Assembly (NCBI GenBank): GCA_025934915.1
Contig: JAICWG010000022.1
Coordinates: 1-35,236, forward strand
Length of the DNA stretch: 35,236 nucleotides
DNA from: Nitrospira sp.
Lineage (GTDB): Bacteria > Nitrospirota > Nitrospiria > Nitrospirales > Nitrospiraceae
Direction: 5' to 3'
In this document: positions 8,721 to 17,022 of the stretch, piece by piece
Layout: every line of letters begins with the position of its first letter
Position numbering within the stretch: position 1 is the first letter of the stretch
The notes under the pieces: model-generated
Told to the model about the DNA's origin: nothing
Databases searched by the model: none
The model's input: only the letters and a program-made list of their open reading frames with translations
Position numbers and translations under genes: made by a program

Positions 8721-9143
8721 CTAAGGAGTCTGCTCCAACACTAATACGAAAGCTCTCAGTTTCACCAGCATATCGGGCCGAATGCGGATGAATTCCAGCC
8801 CACATCAGTACTCTGAAACCCAACGTACACCAGCCAATTCGATGTTAACTGCTCCTCCGCCATTTAAAAGATCGATATCCAACGAAAGGTAAGTCGAGAC
8901 CGCCGGGGGTTGCTCCGCCGTCATGGCACATCCCTGTGCCGATAGATTCAAGACAGTTCCATTCAACTTGTTTGTATTGTTCGGAAATTGGTAAGGAAGC
9001 TGGACGGCAAACTGTTGAACTTGACATTCCCCGTAGCTCGCTACGGGGTTGGCCTCTCCTTCCGAGAAGTCTTCGGAATTGAGTTCTGTGATACCCCGCA
9101 GCTTGCTGCGGGGAGCTTCATCCTTGCGATACTCTCCTCTCAT
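8721..9143 (-). pseudogene. Degenerate PilZ-domain (c-di-GMP receptor-like) gene with in-frame TGA
   Basis: Reading the minus strand from ATG 9143, codons 1-112 end at TGA (8805-8807). The same frame then continues for 27 codons (CGLEFIRIRPDMLVKLRAFV...) to TAG at 8721-8723. The combined product has the PilZ core: VQLPYQF, the N-x-S-x-x-G motif in VLNLSAQGCAM, a beta strand VRWVSEY and the C-terminal GLEFIRIRPD helix typical of the family. The TGA therefore sits inside the conserved fold. The N-terminal RxxxR motif is not intact: the equivalent position reads C-Q-V-Q-Q just before FAVQLP. About 95 bases of hairpin-rich sequence (9029-9113 and flanks) form the 5' coding part. It looks like a decaying gene, convergent with the pilB-type ATPase gene. 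A sequencing error at the TGA is possible. Confidence 0.75.
9029..9113. repeat. REP-like double hairpin element
   Basis: Two near-identical perfect inverted repeats are separated by 45 bases. The first is CCCCGTAGC-TC-GCTACGGGG (9029-9048) and the second CCCCGCAGC-TT-GCTGCGGGG (9094-9113). The intervening bases include a third, weaker symmetric stretch (TTCCGA...TCGGAA, about 9060-9078). The paired GC-rich hairpins with related arms resemble REP/BIME-type dispersed intergenic repeats, which are mobilised in other genomes by RAYT (TnpA-REP) transposases. Only this one copy is present in the window, so its repeat nature is inferred from structure. Confidence 0.6.
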
Positions 9144-9436
9144 CAGACTTCTCTGAACCTATGCCGGTTGAAATTCACAGACGTTTTCATATGTCCAACT
9201 CGTAGTGTGGGCACTATTGATACCCTAGTGACGAGTGCGCATTCTGTCAATAAAAGATAGCCACTCTACCGTACGAAACGGTACAGCCTGCAGACCGAAA
9301 ATTGTTGTGCATCAGCGCGAAAAATGGTCACATTTGTTTGAGTTCTATAAAGACCAAATGTCATCAAATCAAAAGGTTAGATGGCAGGAACATTCTGCCT
9401 AGAACGGCATGCCTCTTGCTCACACGAGGAGGCGTC
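9144..9436. other. Intergenic region upstream of second minor-pilin set
   Basis: No gene is recognisable here. It must hold the promoter of the second pilin operon; TATAAA at 9346-9351 is a possible -10 hexamer without a convincing -35. The open frame that reaches back to 9302 is only the upstream extension of the next gene and lacks a ribosome-binding site there. Confidence 0.4.
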
Positions 9437-9955
9437 ATGCCGTATCAAGGGAACATAATTAAGAGGTTTATACAGCAAAACCAGAGCGGGTTCACACTCC
9501 TGGAAATGATGATTGTTGGAGCCATTATTGGGATAGTTTCTGCCCTCGCCGTACCCAATTATTTGCAGTGGAATAGTAAGCGTGAACTTAGGGAGGCGGC
9601 GACGCGAATCCAATCTCAACTCGCATTGGCCAGGATGGCTGCGATGAATCGAAATACGACCGTGACGGTGACCGTAATAATGGCGGGCGCGAAGGTCACG
9701 GTCTTGACCACTGACGCCAACAGCGGGAACCAGATTTTCTCAACCGAAACCATGTTGCCTCATGTTACTGGAGTTGTCGGCGGCCCCACTTCTATACAGT
9801 TTTCATCCCAAGGGTTTCGGCTTGGAGGTGGCGTAGGTGCGCAATTTATTACCATTCAAAATGACAATGGTATCAATCACTCCATCCAGGTGCTTCCCGG
9901 AGGAAAAGCCACATGGTGTGTGTCTCCGGCACCGACCTGTGGAGCGTCGTTATGA
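9437..9955 (+). CDS. Minor pseudopilin, FimT/GspH-like (set B)
   Basis: A 172-residue pseudopilin. I chose ATG 9437 because GAGGAGG stands four bases upstream (9426-9432), and it yields a leader of normal length ending in NQSG. The mature start is FTLLEMMIVGAIIGIVSAL (Phe +1, Glu +5), followed by VPNYLQWNSKRELREAATR, the standard FimT/GspH continuation. The C-terminus has two cysteines (CVSPAPTCGASL) that may form a disulfide. It opens set B, and its TGA overlaps the next ATG. Confidence 0.9.
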   Translation: MPYQGNIIKRFIQQNQSGFTLLEMMIVGAIIGIVSALAVPNYLQWNSKRELREAATRIQSQLALARMAAMNRNTTVTVTVIMAGAKVTVLTTDANSGNQIFSTETMLPHVTGVVGGPTSIQFSSQGFRLGGGVGAQFITIQNDNGINHSIQVLPGGKATWCVSPAPTCGASL

Positions 9956-10452
9956 AACAAGAGCTCCGAGACGAAGGAGGATTTACCTTAATTGAAGGCT
10001 TATTGGCCTCCGCAATTCTCGGGACGAGTCTGCTTGGCATTGCGGCAGTCCAAGGTATGGCGTTGTCTCAAAATGTGGATTCCAATGAGTTGACGCTCGC
10101 CAACAATCTTGCTGCAGACATCATTGAAAGGGTTCAGTTCAATAGAAGGAACGTGAGGACCTATAGCAATCTCAACGTGACACCGACGGTGAACAATTGC
10201 CCCGCCCAGACGAATGTGCCTCAGCCGAATAATACGATGACCACAAGGGGAGACTGCCTTCAGTGGCAAGCTCTATTGACCGCTTCGCTTTTAACGGGCG
10301 TGACTGGTGCGGTGACGCTGAATCCGGTCCCGCCGGCGGTCGATCCAAACGGTCTCAACCAGACGACCGTTACGGTACGCATCACGTGGACCAGTAGAAG
10401 GCTCGGGGCCCTGAACACACTGAGCGTCATGACGGTCGTTGCACCGGAATAA
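9952..10452 (+). CDS. Minor pseudopilin, PilV-like (set B)
   Basis: A 166-residue minor pilin with leader MKQELRDEGG and mature start FTLIEGLLASAILGTSLLG (Glu +5). The sequence then follows the PilV pattern (AAVQGMALSQNVDSNELTLANNLAADIIERV). ATG 9952 overlaps the previous TGA (ATGA), so translation is probably coupled. It has two cysteines in the body (NCPAQ and GDCLQW), consistent with an exported pilin-like fold. Confidence 0.9.
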   Translation: MKQELRDEGGFTLIEGLLASAILGTSLLGIAAVQGMALSQNVDSNELTLANNLAADIIERVQFNRRNVRTYSNLNVTPTVNNCPAQTNVPQPNNTMTTRGDCLQWQALLTASLLTGVTGAVTLNPVPPAVDPNGLNQTTVTVRITWTSRRLGALNTLSVMTVVAPE

Positions 10453-10483
10453 ATCACCTGTCGTGAAGAGTAGGCGATTCGAT

Positions 10484-11656
10484 ATGCGGCGGAGCACGGA
10501 GCGAGCAAGGGATGAACGAGGGGTCACCTTAATCGAGTTGGTCGCAGGCATTCTTGTCACAACGGTGATTGTTGCGGCGGGGTTTGCCATCTTGACCACG
10601 ACCAGCAAGGCTGTGAGAGCAAACGATCAAACCGTTGACCTCCAACAGAACATTCGAATGGCGATGAATTTGATTGAGCATGACATCAAAGAGGCAGGCT
10701 TCGGTATGGTGGGGCAAGTGGGGAATTGTGCTGTGGCGGGGACCCCGCAAGCCATCATCCCACAAGATAATGTGCCGGGCGGGAATGACGCAGGACCTGA
10801 TGCCATCTCATTAGTCGTGCCCACCACCAGTTCAGGCAGCCCGGCCGTTATAGGTCCCCCTGCGATTCCCGCAATTCCTGCATGGAGCCTCGCAGTTGCT
10901 GCAGCGACGCCTGCGGGACAACCAGGATTTAACCAGCTTACCCTGCAACCAGGTGCCGTTGCAACGATGGCCGCTGCCGGGCTCGCTGTCAACTCAACCA
11001 TAACCATCAATGGGGCGGTGACCGCAACTGTCGCTGCAGTCAGTGCCGGAGGGAATACGATTACCCTCGCGAATCCAATCGCATCCCCAGCCACGTTTCC
11101 GGTCGGGACACAGATTCACCTCCTTCAATGCATCACCTATCAGGTGATCGGCTATCCTTTGCCGGATGCAAATGGAGTCTGTCAGGGGTCTGCGCCCTGT
11201 CTTGCCCGTGGAGTGGCAGGAGCCGGCCTAAATTGCAACGTGGCTGCCAGCCCATGTCTTCCAATCGTCGACGGGATCATGGATCTACAGCTTGGCTATG
11301 CCTGCGATGGATGCAACGCCCTCATAAATGCGGGAGTGGCAGATGCCGTCATCGATGATTTGGATGGCTCAGGAGGGTTTACAGCAGGCGACTTCTGGAC
11401 CAACAGCAATTGGGCCGTTGCACCGCTTACGCCTGACAAAATTCGCCTGGTTCAAGTGAACCTAGTAGCCCGACAAACTGCAGCGGATATTGGATACGGG
11501 GAAGGAGGTACTACGTCGGCAAGCTTGACGAATGGCCCAATTGTGGTCAGCGATCATAATCCGGCCAATGATGCAGGATACAACGCCGCCACGTATTCCC
11601 AAGTACGCCACCGGCTTCTGATTCGCACCGTGGACGCGAGGAATATCGGTCTCTAG
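10484..11656 (+). CDS. Minor pseudopilin, PilW-like (set B)
   Basis: A PilW-type protein of about 390 residues. The prepilin signal ends in ARDERG and the mature start is VTLIELVAGILVTTVIVAAG (Glu +5). The next helix (VDLQQNIRMAMNLIEHDIKEAG) is a PilW hallmark. I propose ATG 10484; GTG 10463 and TTG 10439 are in-frame alternatives, the last overlapping the preceding stop. The middle is rich in Ala, Pro and Thr and the later part is Cys-rich (CDGCNA, NCNVAASPC). It is longer than set A's PilW by about 140 residues. Confidence 0.88.
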   Translation: MRRSTERARDERGVTLIELVAGILVTTVIVAAGFAILTTTSKAVRANDQTVDLQQNIRMAMNLIEHDIKEAGFGMVGQVGNCAVAGTPQAIIPQDNVPGGNDAGPDAISLVVPTTSSGSPAVIGPPAIPAIPAWSLAVAAATPAGQPGFNQLTLQPGAVATMAAAGLAVNSTITINGAVTATVAAVSAGGNTITLANPIASPATFPVGTQIHLLQCITYQVIGYPLPDANGVCQGSAPCLARGVAGAGLNCNVAASPCLPIVDGIMDLQLGYACDGCNALINAGVADAVIDDLDGSGGFTAGDFWTNSNWAVAPLTPDKIRLVQVNLVARQTAADIGYGEGGTTSASLTNGPIVVSDHNPANDAGYNAATYSQVRHRLLIRTVDARNIGL

Positions 11657-11683
11657 GACACTGCTTCAAGAACAAGAAAGAGG

Positions 11684-12337
11684 ATGGCGATGGACATGTT
11701 AGTAGGAGAACAACGAGGGGTCGCACTTCTTACTATCATGCTGCTCGCGCTCATCCTGACTGTGTTGGGCATTGCTGCGATTAACGTATCAGGGTGGGAA
11801 AGGAGGGTGGCCGGCATGTCAGCGACGGCCGATGCATCAGCCGCAGCGGCTGAGTCATGCGTCGGCACATCGGTCAACGTCATCAAACAAGCAATCGACT
11901 CCACCATTTCACAATTTGCATTCCCAGCCGCCGTGCTGAGCAACGCAGTCCCACCAGGTCCGGTCCCCGTTACAAATGCTTCAACCTTGTTCAGCGAGAT
12001 CAAGGGGCAGCCGCTTCCTTCCAACGCACCGTCGGAAAACAATCCTGATGTGCCGACGGGACCCAGCGCGGCTCCGAACATTGTCCTGAATATTAATAAT
12101 TATACAGTCGCGGGAGACATTGATCGAATGTGGGCAAAGCAAAATGTCGGATCCGGCGGTCAATCGAGCGCGGGGTACGAAGGATATGGCGCTGGTTCGC
12201 AAGGAGGCGCGACCTATGTGTACAAGGTCGATTGCGTCGCCACCAACGTGATGACAGGAGCAACAAGTCGAATTACCGCTGTGTATTCCTGCGTGCTGGG
12301 CGGCGGCGGCTGTGAAGCGAAGACCTTTGGACCATAG
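11684..12337 (+). CDS. PilX-like minor pilin protein (set B)
   Basis: A 217-residue PilX-like protein. The signal ends in GEQRG and the mature start is VALLTIMLLALILTVLG, without Glu at +5 as usual for PilX. It continues with the PilX-type IAAINVSGWERRVAGMSA and an Ala-rich helix. An AAGAAAGAGG purine run precedes the ATG. C-terminal cysteines (near VDCVA, YSC and GGGCEA) may form disulfides. It is less than half the length of the set A counterpart. Confidence 0.85.
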   Translation: MAMDMLVGEQRGVALLTIMLLALILTVLGIAAINVSGWERRVAGMSATADASAAAAESCVGTSVNVIKQAIDSTISQFAFPAAVLSNAVPPGPVPVTNASTLFSEIKGQPLPSNAPSENNPDVPTGPSAAPNIVLNINNYTVAGDIDRMWAKQNVGSGGQSSAGYEGYGAGSQGGATYVYKVDCVATNVMTGATSRITAVYSCVLGGGGCEAKTFGP

Positions 12338-12349
12338 AGGAGGTCGGGT

Positions 12350-12736
12350 ATGACGTATGGAAATAGTGCCATGCATCGGCACAGTTCACGGTTCCTCATG
12401 TTCATGCATGAAGAAGCCGTGTCTCGCCTGTGCCTCATTGCCATATTGGGTGCGTTGATCCTTCTGTTTCTGCCGAGAATACAGCAGGCACACGCAGAGT
12501 CGGAAACTGCGAATGTGAAAGCCTCGTTGGCCATGTTACAGCCGGGAGAGGTGACGGCTAACAACAGAGGGGATATCCTCATCGATAATAAACGCTATTC
12601 GCTGCTGCCTTCTGCAATTGTGACAGACGACGAAGGGAGACCTCGGGATCTCAAAGAATTTGCTCCGGGGATGCAAGTGAGATTTCGTTTGCGTAGTGAC
12701 AAGATTGATCAATTGGTCATGATGTTGCCTCGATAG
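12350..12736 (+). CDS. Small exported protein, PilY2-like by position and pattern
   Basis: A 128-residue protein with an N-terminal hydrophobic segment (about residues 27-46) after a 26-residue n-region, followed by an AQHA-like cleavage region (QQAHAES). The mature part is a single small beta-rich domain with the pattern GDILIDNKRYSL...VTDDEGRP...L-x-x-F-x-P-G-M-Q-V-R-F. It lies between PilX-like and PilY1-like genes, where some pilus operons carry the small pilY2 gene. The assignment to a PilY2-like role is inference from position. GAGGAGG precedes the ATG at 12350. A later in-frame ATG (12371) would shorten the n-region. Confidence 0.65.
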   Translation: MTYGNSAMHRHSSRFLMFMHEEAVSRLCLIAILGALILLFLPRIQQAHAESETANVKASLAMLQPGEVTANNRGDILIDNKRYSLLPSAIVTDDEGRPRDLKEFAPGMQVRFRLRSDKIDQLVMMLPR

Positions 12737-12816
12737 CGACATATTCGATCTCAGAGGTGGACCGAACCGTCGAGCCAAAGGGGCAGGTCATTTTTGTTGG
12801 ACCAAGGAGAGCAATC

Positions 12817-15800
12817 ATGAAACGGCGAATCTTGCAACAATCCGGATTAGCCGCTTTTGCAGCAACGCTCACGTTTGCCTCCATCGTATCCGTGACCGAG
12901 GGCGCGGGTCCGCCGTCAATTGCGTCCTATACCGGACTGCCTCCCTTCGTCGGAACGGCTACGGCTCCGAATATTCTCCTGCTGCTGGACAACTCCGGCA
13001 GCATGAACAACATGGCCTATACTGCCGCCTTTAATCCAGCCACGACGTACAGCGGTATTTTCAGATCAGACACTTGCTATTCCTATGGGGGTGGTGTCTT
13101 TAGTCCGGACACCTCGACCGTTGTCACGCCACCTGGCACCTGTGGAAATGCTTCCTTCCCTTGGAACGGCAATTTGCTCAACTATGCTGGGAACCGAGAA
13201 GTGGATATGGTCAAGGTGGTGATGGTCGGCGGTTATTGCACGACGGGTAATCGCAATGCCCAAGGCCTCTGCAGCCAGGTCAAGGCGCAGAATAGTTTTA
13301 GTAGTGGAGCCTGCTGTTCAGTCCAGACTCAGATGGTCACGAGCGCGCAGGCTACAGGCCGCATGCCAGCCAGCCTCATCAGCAGTATCACCTACTTCCA
13401 TCTGGACGGATCCATTTTTGCCGGACAATTCTGTGTAACGAGCAGCAGCAGTGCTCCGTCAAGCTGTAGTGCCTCTAAGCTCTTCACTATGGTGGTTAGT
13501 CATCCCGAACTGACTCAAGGCGTGATTCAACAAATCGGGACCGCAGCGCGGTTCGCGCTCATGGAATTCAATACGAGCCAAGGCGGACATCTAGCTGCCA
13601 ACATGGGTAGTGATCTCCCGACCCTCACGTCGGCCATCGAGGCGACCACGCCTTCTACCTGGACACCCCTTGGTGAATCTCTCTATGAGGCGGTGCGTTA
13701 TTTCGCGCAAGTCTCTCCAGCCTTTACTGGTACGGATTTCACGACCGGTGTGCAGGCCAATGATCCCTTTTATTATGCAGGACCCCAATGGTCGGCGACA
13801 TCTCAGTATGTCAACTGTTGCAAAAACTACGTCATCATCTTTACTGATGGACAGCCGACGCAGGACTCGAGTGTTCCCGCCGCCATGCAGGACTTTGCCC
13901 ATACGGCGGCCAGCCACGGAGTCAGCAACCACTGTTCGGCAGCGCTCGGCTGCACCACCGGGCTATCACATGGCTCACCCAACACTGGACTCAATGGAAG
14001 CGTGACCTGGCATAACGCCAACAGCGACCACCATGACAACTGTTCGGCCTACTATGGCGGAGCCACGAGCGATCCCTGTCAGAGCGCTGGCAGCCACATA
14101 TTGGATGATGTGGCCTACTTTGCCCATACTACTGACCTCCGCCAGACGACGATCCCGATCCTGGGTACGGGAAATGACCTACCGGGACTCCAAAACCTCA
14201 CCATCTATACGTTCTTTGCCTTCGGAACCGGTGCAAACTTGTTGAAAGACGCGGCGAAAGTCGGCGGCTTCATCGATAAAAACGGAAACGGCCTTCCGGA
14301 CAATGCATCGGAATATGATCAGGTCAACAATCTAACAGGAGCGCAGGGAGCGGATGGGGTGCCGGACAATTATTTTGAAGCCGTCGATGCCTTTCAGCTT
14401 GAGGCGAGCCTGATCTCGACGATCGCGGCGATCCTTCATGACAGTTCGTCTGGAACAGCCGTGTCGGTGTTGTCGTCCTCATCGACCGGAGACGGCTCGA
14501 TGTATCAATCCTATTTTTATACCAACACCTTCAACGGCGTGAACCGCGTTGTGTGGACTGGGTACACGAGCGGTCTTTTTCTCGACCAATACGGGAATAT
14601 CAGGGAAGACACGGATGGCGATCAACGGCTGGTCTATCAAAACGATTACATCCTGCAGACAAGATTCGACAATAATCCACAGAGTCCGACTTATAACCAA
14701 ACGTTGGTCGATCGTTATATCGATGCCAACGGCGATGGAGTGGCAGACAGTGCGAATCCTGTCACTACACTCTCGTTGAGCCAATTGACCGGAGTCTGGG
14801 AAGCGGGGCAACAGTTGGCCCTCATGCTTTCGGCCAATCGCAATCTCATCACGTGGGTCGACATTAACAATAACGGTCTCGTTGATCCAGGAGAACAGAT
14901 GCCCTTTAGCTTGTCAAATGCCGGCACGCTGGGCCCCTATCTCCGAGCAGGAGCCGCGCCGTATACGGCGAATGCGATCATCAATTTTATTCGAGGCTGC
15001 GATCCGAATCTGGAGCCGACGCAGTGCCCGACTGCGGAGCAAAATGCGCTCCGGTACCGTTATCTACCGGTGGGCGGAGCCAACCATGTCTGGAAATACG
15101 GCGATCCCATCAGTTCGTCACCGACGGTAGTTGCTGCGCCGGCAGAGCGGTTTGATGTTCTCTACGGTGACCAAAGCTACAATGATTTCCTTGCGCAATA
15201 CGTGAGCAGGCGGGAGGTCGTGTACGTGGGTGCCAACGACGGCATGCTGCACGCCTTTAACGGAGGCTTTTATCATCGGGGCGACGATTCCAGTACGCCG
15301 TCGGTTGAACATGGCTGGTTTACAAACACCCCCACGTCATCGAACCGAGGCCAGCATCTCGGAGACGAACTGTGGGGCTATGTACCCTATCAGTTGCTTC
15401 CTCAACTCCAGTTTCTGGCGAGTCCGTCCTATACGCATGTCTACTATGTCGATCTCAAGCCGAAGGTGACGGACGTCAGAATTTTCTGTGACTCGGGGAC
15501 GACTCTGTCGGGCAAACCTTCTACGCCGCCGCCCTCTTGTATTCAGGGTCAGGCAGGCACCTCGCATCCGAACGGTTGGGGAACGATTTTGATCGGAGGA
15601 TTTAGGTTGGGAGGAAGCTGCCAGAACTGCGCAACTCAAGCCCCTGTGTTGAGCATTGCCAATCTGGGAAGTCCGTCGGCGACCGTGAATTTCTACAGCG
15701 CCTATTTTGTGTTGGACATTACCAATCCCGAACAAGATCCGGTCTTACTCTGGTCATTTTCCGATCCCTCCTTGGGACTTACCACCAGCTACCCGACCAT

Positions 15801-17022
15801 TGTCCGGATGAACCCCAATGGCGATCCGAGGGCCGACGCGACGAATGCCAAATGGTATGCCGTGTTCGGATCTGGAACGACCGGATACGATGCGGTACCA
15901 GGACAAGCGACGAACATGTTCGCAGTCGACTTGGTCCAGGGGCCAGGTACAGGCAACACGAAAGTATCCGTGATACCGGTCGGTACTTTGAATGGGATTA
16001 TGGGAGACCTCATTTCCTATGATAAGGATCTCGATTGGCGCACCGATGCAGTGTATGTGGGGCGTCAGGTGGACTACGGGGCTTCGCCTGCGAGGGGCAA
16101 GATGTACCGACTAGTGACAAACAATCCTATTGCTGGGTCCACAGGATGCCCATCTATTTCCTGTTCCCCGGCAACATGGGGCATCGCCAGCGGCGCTCTG
16201 CGGGGTCCCACCGAAATGCTCGACACCTTTCCGGTTCCTGGTTCTAAGCAACCGGGCCCGATCCTGGCGGCGCCGACGGTTACGATTGATAACGCTGCCA
16301 ATACATGGATCTATTTCGGAACCGGACGGTACTTCAGTAACGCCGATAAGACCAACACCGAGACACAATATCTTTTCGGTCTGAAAGACGAGGTCCTTAA
16401 CGGAAAATGTCCAGGAGGAGGAGCGGCGGAAACCTCGACAACGGGCTGTTGGGATAATGATCTTGTCGATGTCTCTAATGCAGTGGTATGCGTTGTGTGT
16501 ACAGGTAATCAGGTGAGCGGTGTGGCAGGAGGTGTCACAACATTGACAGGCACCGCAACAACCAGTCTGCAAGGTTTGATCGCTACAAAGGACGGCTGGT
16601 TCATCGTCCTGCCGACGGCGGGAGAGCGAAACGTCGTTGCCCCGACCTTGATAGGAGGGACGGTCTTTATGCCGACCTTTACGCCTGTGAACGACATCTG
16701 CCAAGCGGCGGGCACGAGCAATCTTTACGCCTTGTTCTACTTGACAGGAACGGCGCACACGACGCCTTTCGTCGGAACCACGGCATTCGGTGGTCAGACG
16801 ATCTCTAATCGATCAGTCAGCCTCGGCACTGGGTTGGCTTCCACTGTAGCATTACAGCATACGACCAACAAACCCACTGGTCCTAACCCTCCTGGAACTC
16901 CTCCTCCCTCTTGTTCGATCTCATATAAGAGCCAGATGAGCACTGGCGCAACCTCGGGCGGCTGTTCGACCACTGGATCCGGCTGGAGTCAATTCCTCTC
17001 ATGGCTACAGCAGAGGAACTGA
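12817..17022 (+). CDS. pilY1: PilY1-like type IV pilus tip adhesin / assembly protein
   Basis: A 1401-residue exported protein. ATG 12817 is chosen because AAGGAGA lies six bases upstream and it gives a clean Sec signal (MKRRILQQSGLAAFAATLTF...). The N-terminal half holds a von Willebrand A-like domain with the MIDAS element DNSGSM (about residue 58) and YVIIFTDGQPT (about 340). Four DxDxDG-like calcium loops follow at about residues 487 (DKNGNGLPD), 598 (DTDGDQR), 636 (DANGDGVAD) and 682 (DINNNGLVD). The C-terminal half is the PilC/PilY1 beta-propeller (GANDGMLHAFNGG at about 803, YVPYQLLPQL, YYVDLKPKVTDV). It ends GWSQFLSWLQQRN. It is Cys-rich. PilY1 proteins sit at the pilus tip, antagonise retraction and mediate adhesion. 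Confidence 0.93.
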   Translation: MKRRILQQSGLAAFAATLTFASIVSVTEGAGPPSIASYTGLPPFVGTATAPNILLLLDNSGSMNNMAYTAAFNPATTYSGIFRSDTCYSYGGGVFSPDTSTVVTPPGTCGNASFPWNGNLLNYAGNREVDMVKVVMVGGYCTTGNRNAQGLCSQVKAQNSFSSGACCSVQTQMVTSAQATGRMPASLISSITYFHLDGSIFAGQFCVTSSSSAPSSCSASKLFTMVVSHPELTQGVIQQIGTAARFALMEFNTSQGGHLAANMGSDLPTLTSAIEATTPSTWTPLGESLYEAVRYFAQVSPAFTGTDFTTGVQANDPFYYAGPQWSATSQYVNCCKNYVIIFTDGQPTQDSSVPAAMQDFAHTAASHGVSNHCSAALGCTTGLSHGSPNTGLNGSVTWHNANSDHHDNCSAYYGGATSDPCQSAGSHILDDVAYFAHTTDLRQTTIPILGTGNDLPGLQNLTIYTFFAFGTGANLLKDAAKVGGFIDKNGNGLPDNASEYDQVNNLTGAQGADGVPDNYFEAVDAFQLEASLISTIAAILHDSSSGTAVSVLSSSSTGDGSMYQSYFYTNTFNGVNRVVWTGYTSGLFLDQYGNIREDTDGDQRLVYQNDYILQTRFDNNPQSPTYNQTLVDRYIDANGDGVADSANPVTTLSLSQLTGVWEAGQQLALMLSANRNLITWVDINNNGLVDPGEQMPFSLSNAGTLGPYLRAGAAPYTANAIINFIRGCDPNLEPTQCPTAEQNALRYRYLPVGGANHVWKYGDPISSSPTVVAAPAERFDVLYGDQSYNDFLAQYVSRREVVYVGANDGMLHAFNGGFYHRGDDSSTPSVEHGWFTNTPTSSNRGQHLGDELWGYVPYQLLPQLQFLASPSYTHVYYVDLKPKVTDVRIFCDSGTTLSGKPSTPPPSCIQGQAGTSHPNGWGTILIGGFRLGGSCQNCATQAPVLSIANLGSPSATVNFYSAYFVLDITNPEQDPVLLWSFSDPSLGLTTSYPTIVRMNPNGDPRADATNAKWYAVFGSGTTGYDAVPGQATNMFAVDLVQGPGTGNTKVSVIPVGTLNGIMGDLISYDKDLDWRTDAVYVGRQVDYGASPARGKMYRLVTNNPIAGSTGCPSISCSPATWGIASGALRGPTEMLDTFPVPGSKQPGPILAAPTVTIDNAANTWIYFGTGRYFSNADKTNTETQYLFGLKDEVLNGKCPGGGAAETSTTGCWDNDLVDVSNAVVCVVCTGNQVSGVAGGVTTLTGTATTSLQGLIATKDGWFIVLPTAGERNVVAPTLIGGTVFMPTFTPVNDICQAAGTSNLYALFYLTGTAHTTPFVGTTAFGGQTISNRSVSLGTGLASTVALQHTTNKPTGPNPPGTPPPSCSISYKSQMSTGATSGGCSTTGSGWSQFLSWLQQRN

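Noticed and set aside
8765..8807. TGA followed by TGT in the PilZ frame as a possible selenocysteine codon
   Set aside because: A hairpin can be drawn after the TGA (GGGC...GCCC with GAAU/AUUC), but its loop lacks the features of a bacterial SECIS, and PilZ proteins have no known selenoprotein members. A nonsense mutation is simpler.
9302..9436. Extending the set B FimT-like gene to the upstream start at 9302
   Set aside because: It would give a 45-residue extension with no ribosome-binding site, whereas ATG 9437 has GAGGAGG and a normal prepilin leader.
16111..16758. A 215-codon minus-strand ORF inside the PilY1-like gene
   Set aside because: The composition (many Arg, Cys, His) is that of an antisense shadow; the plus strand encodes the conserved propeller.
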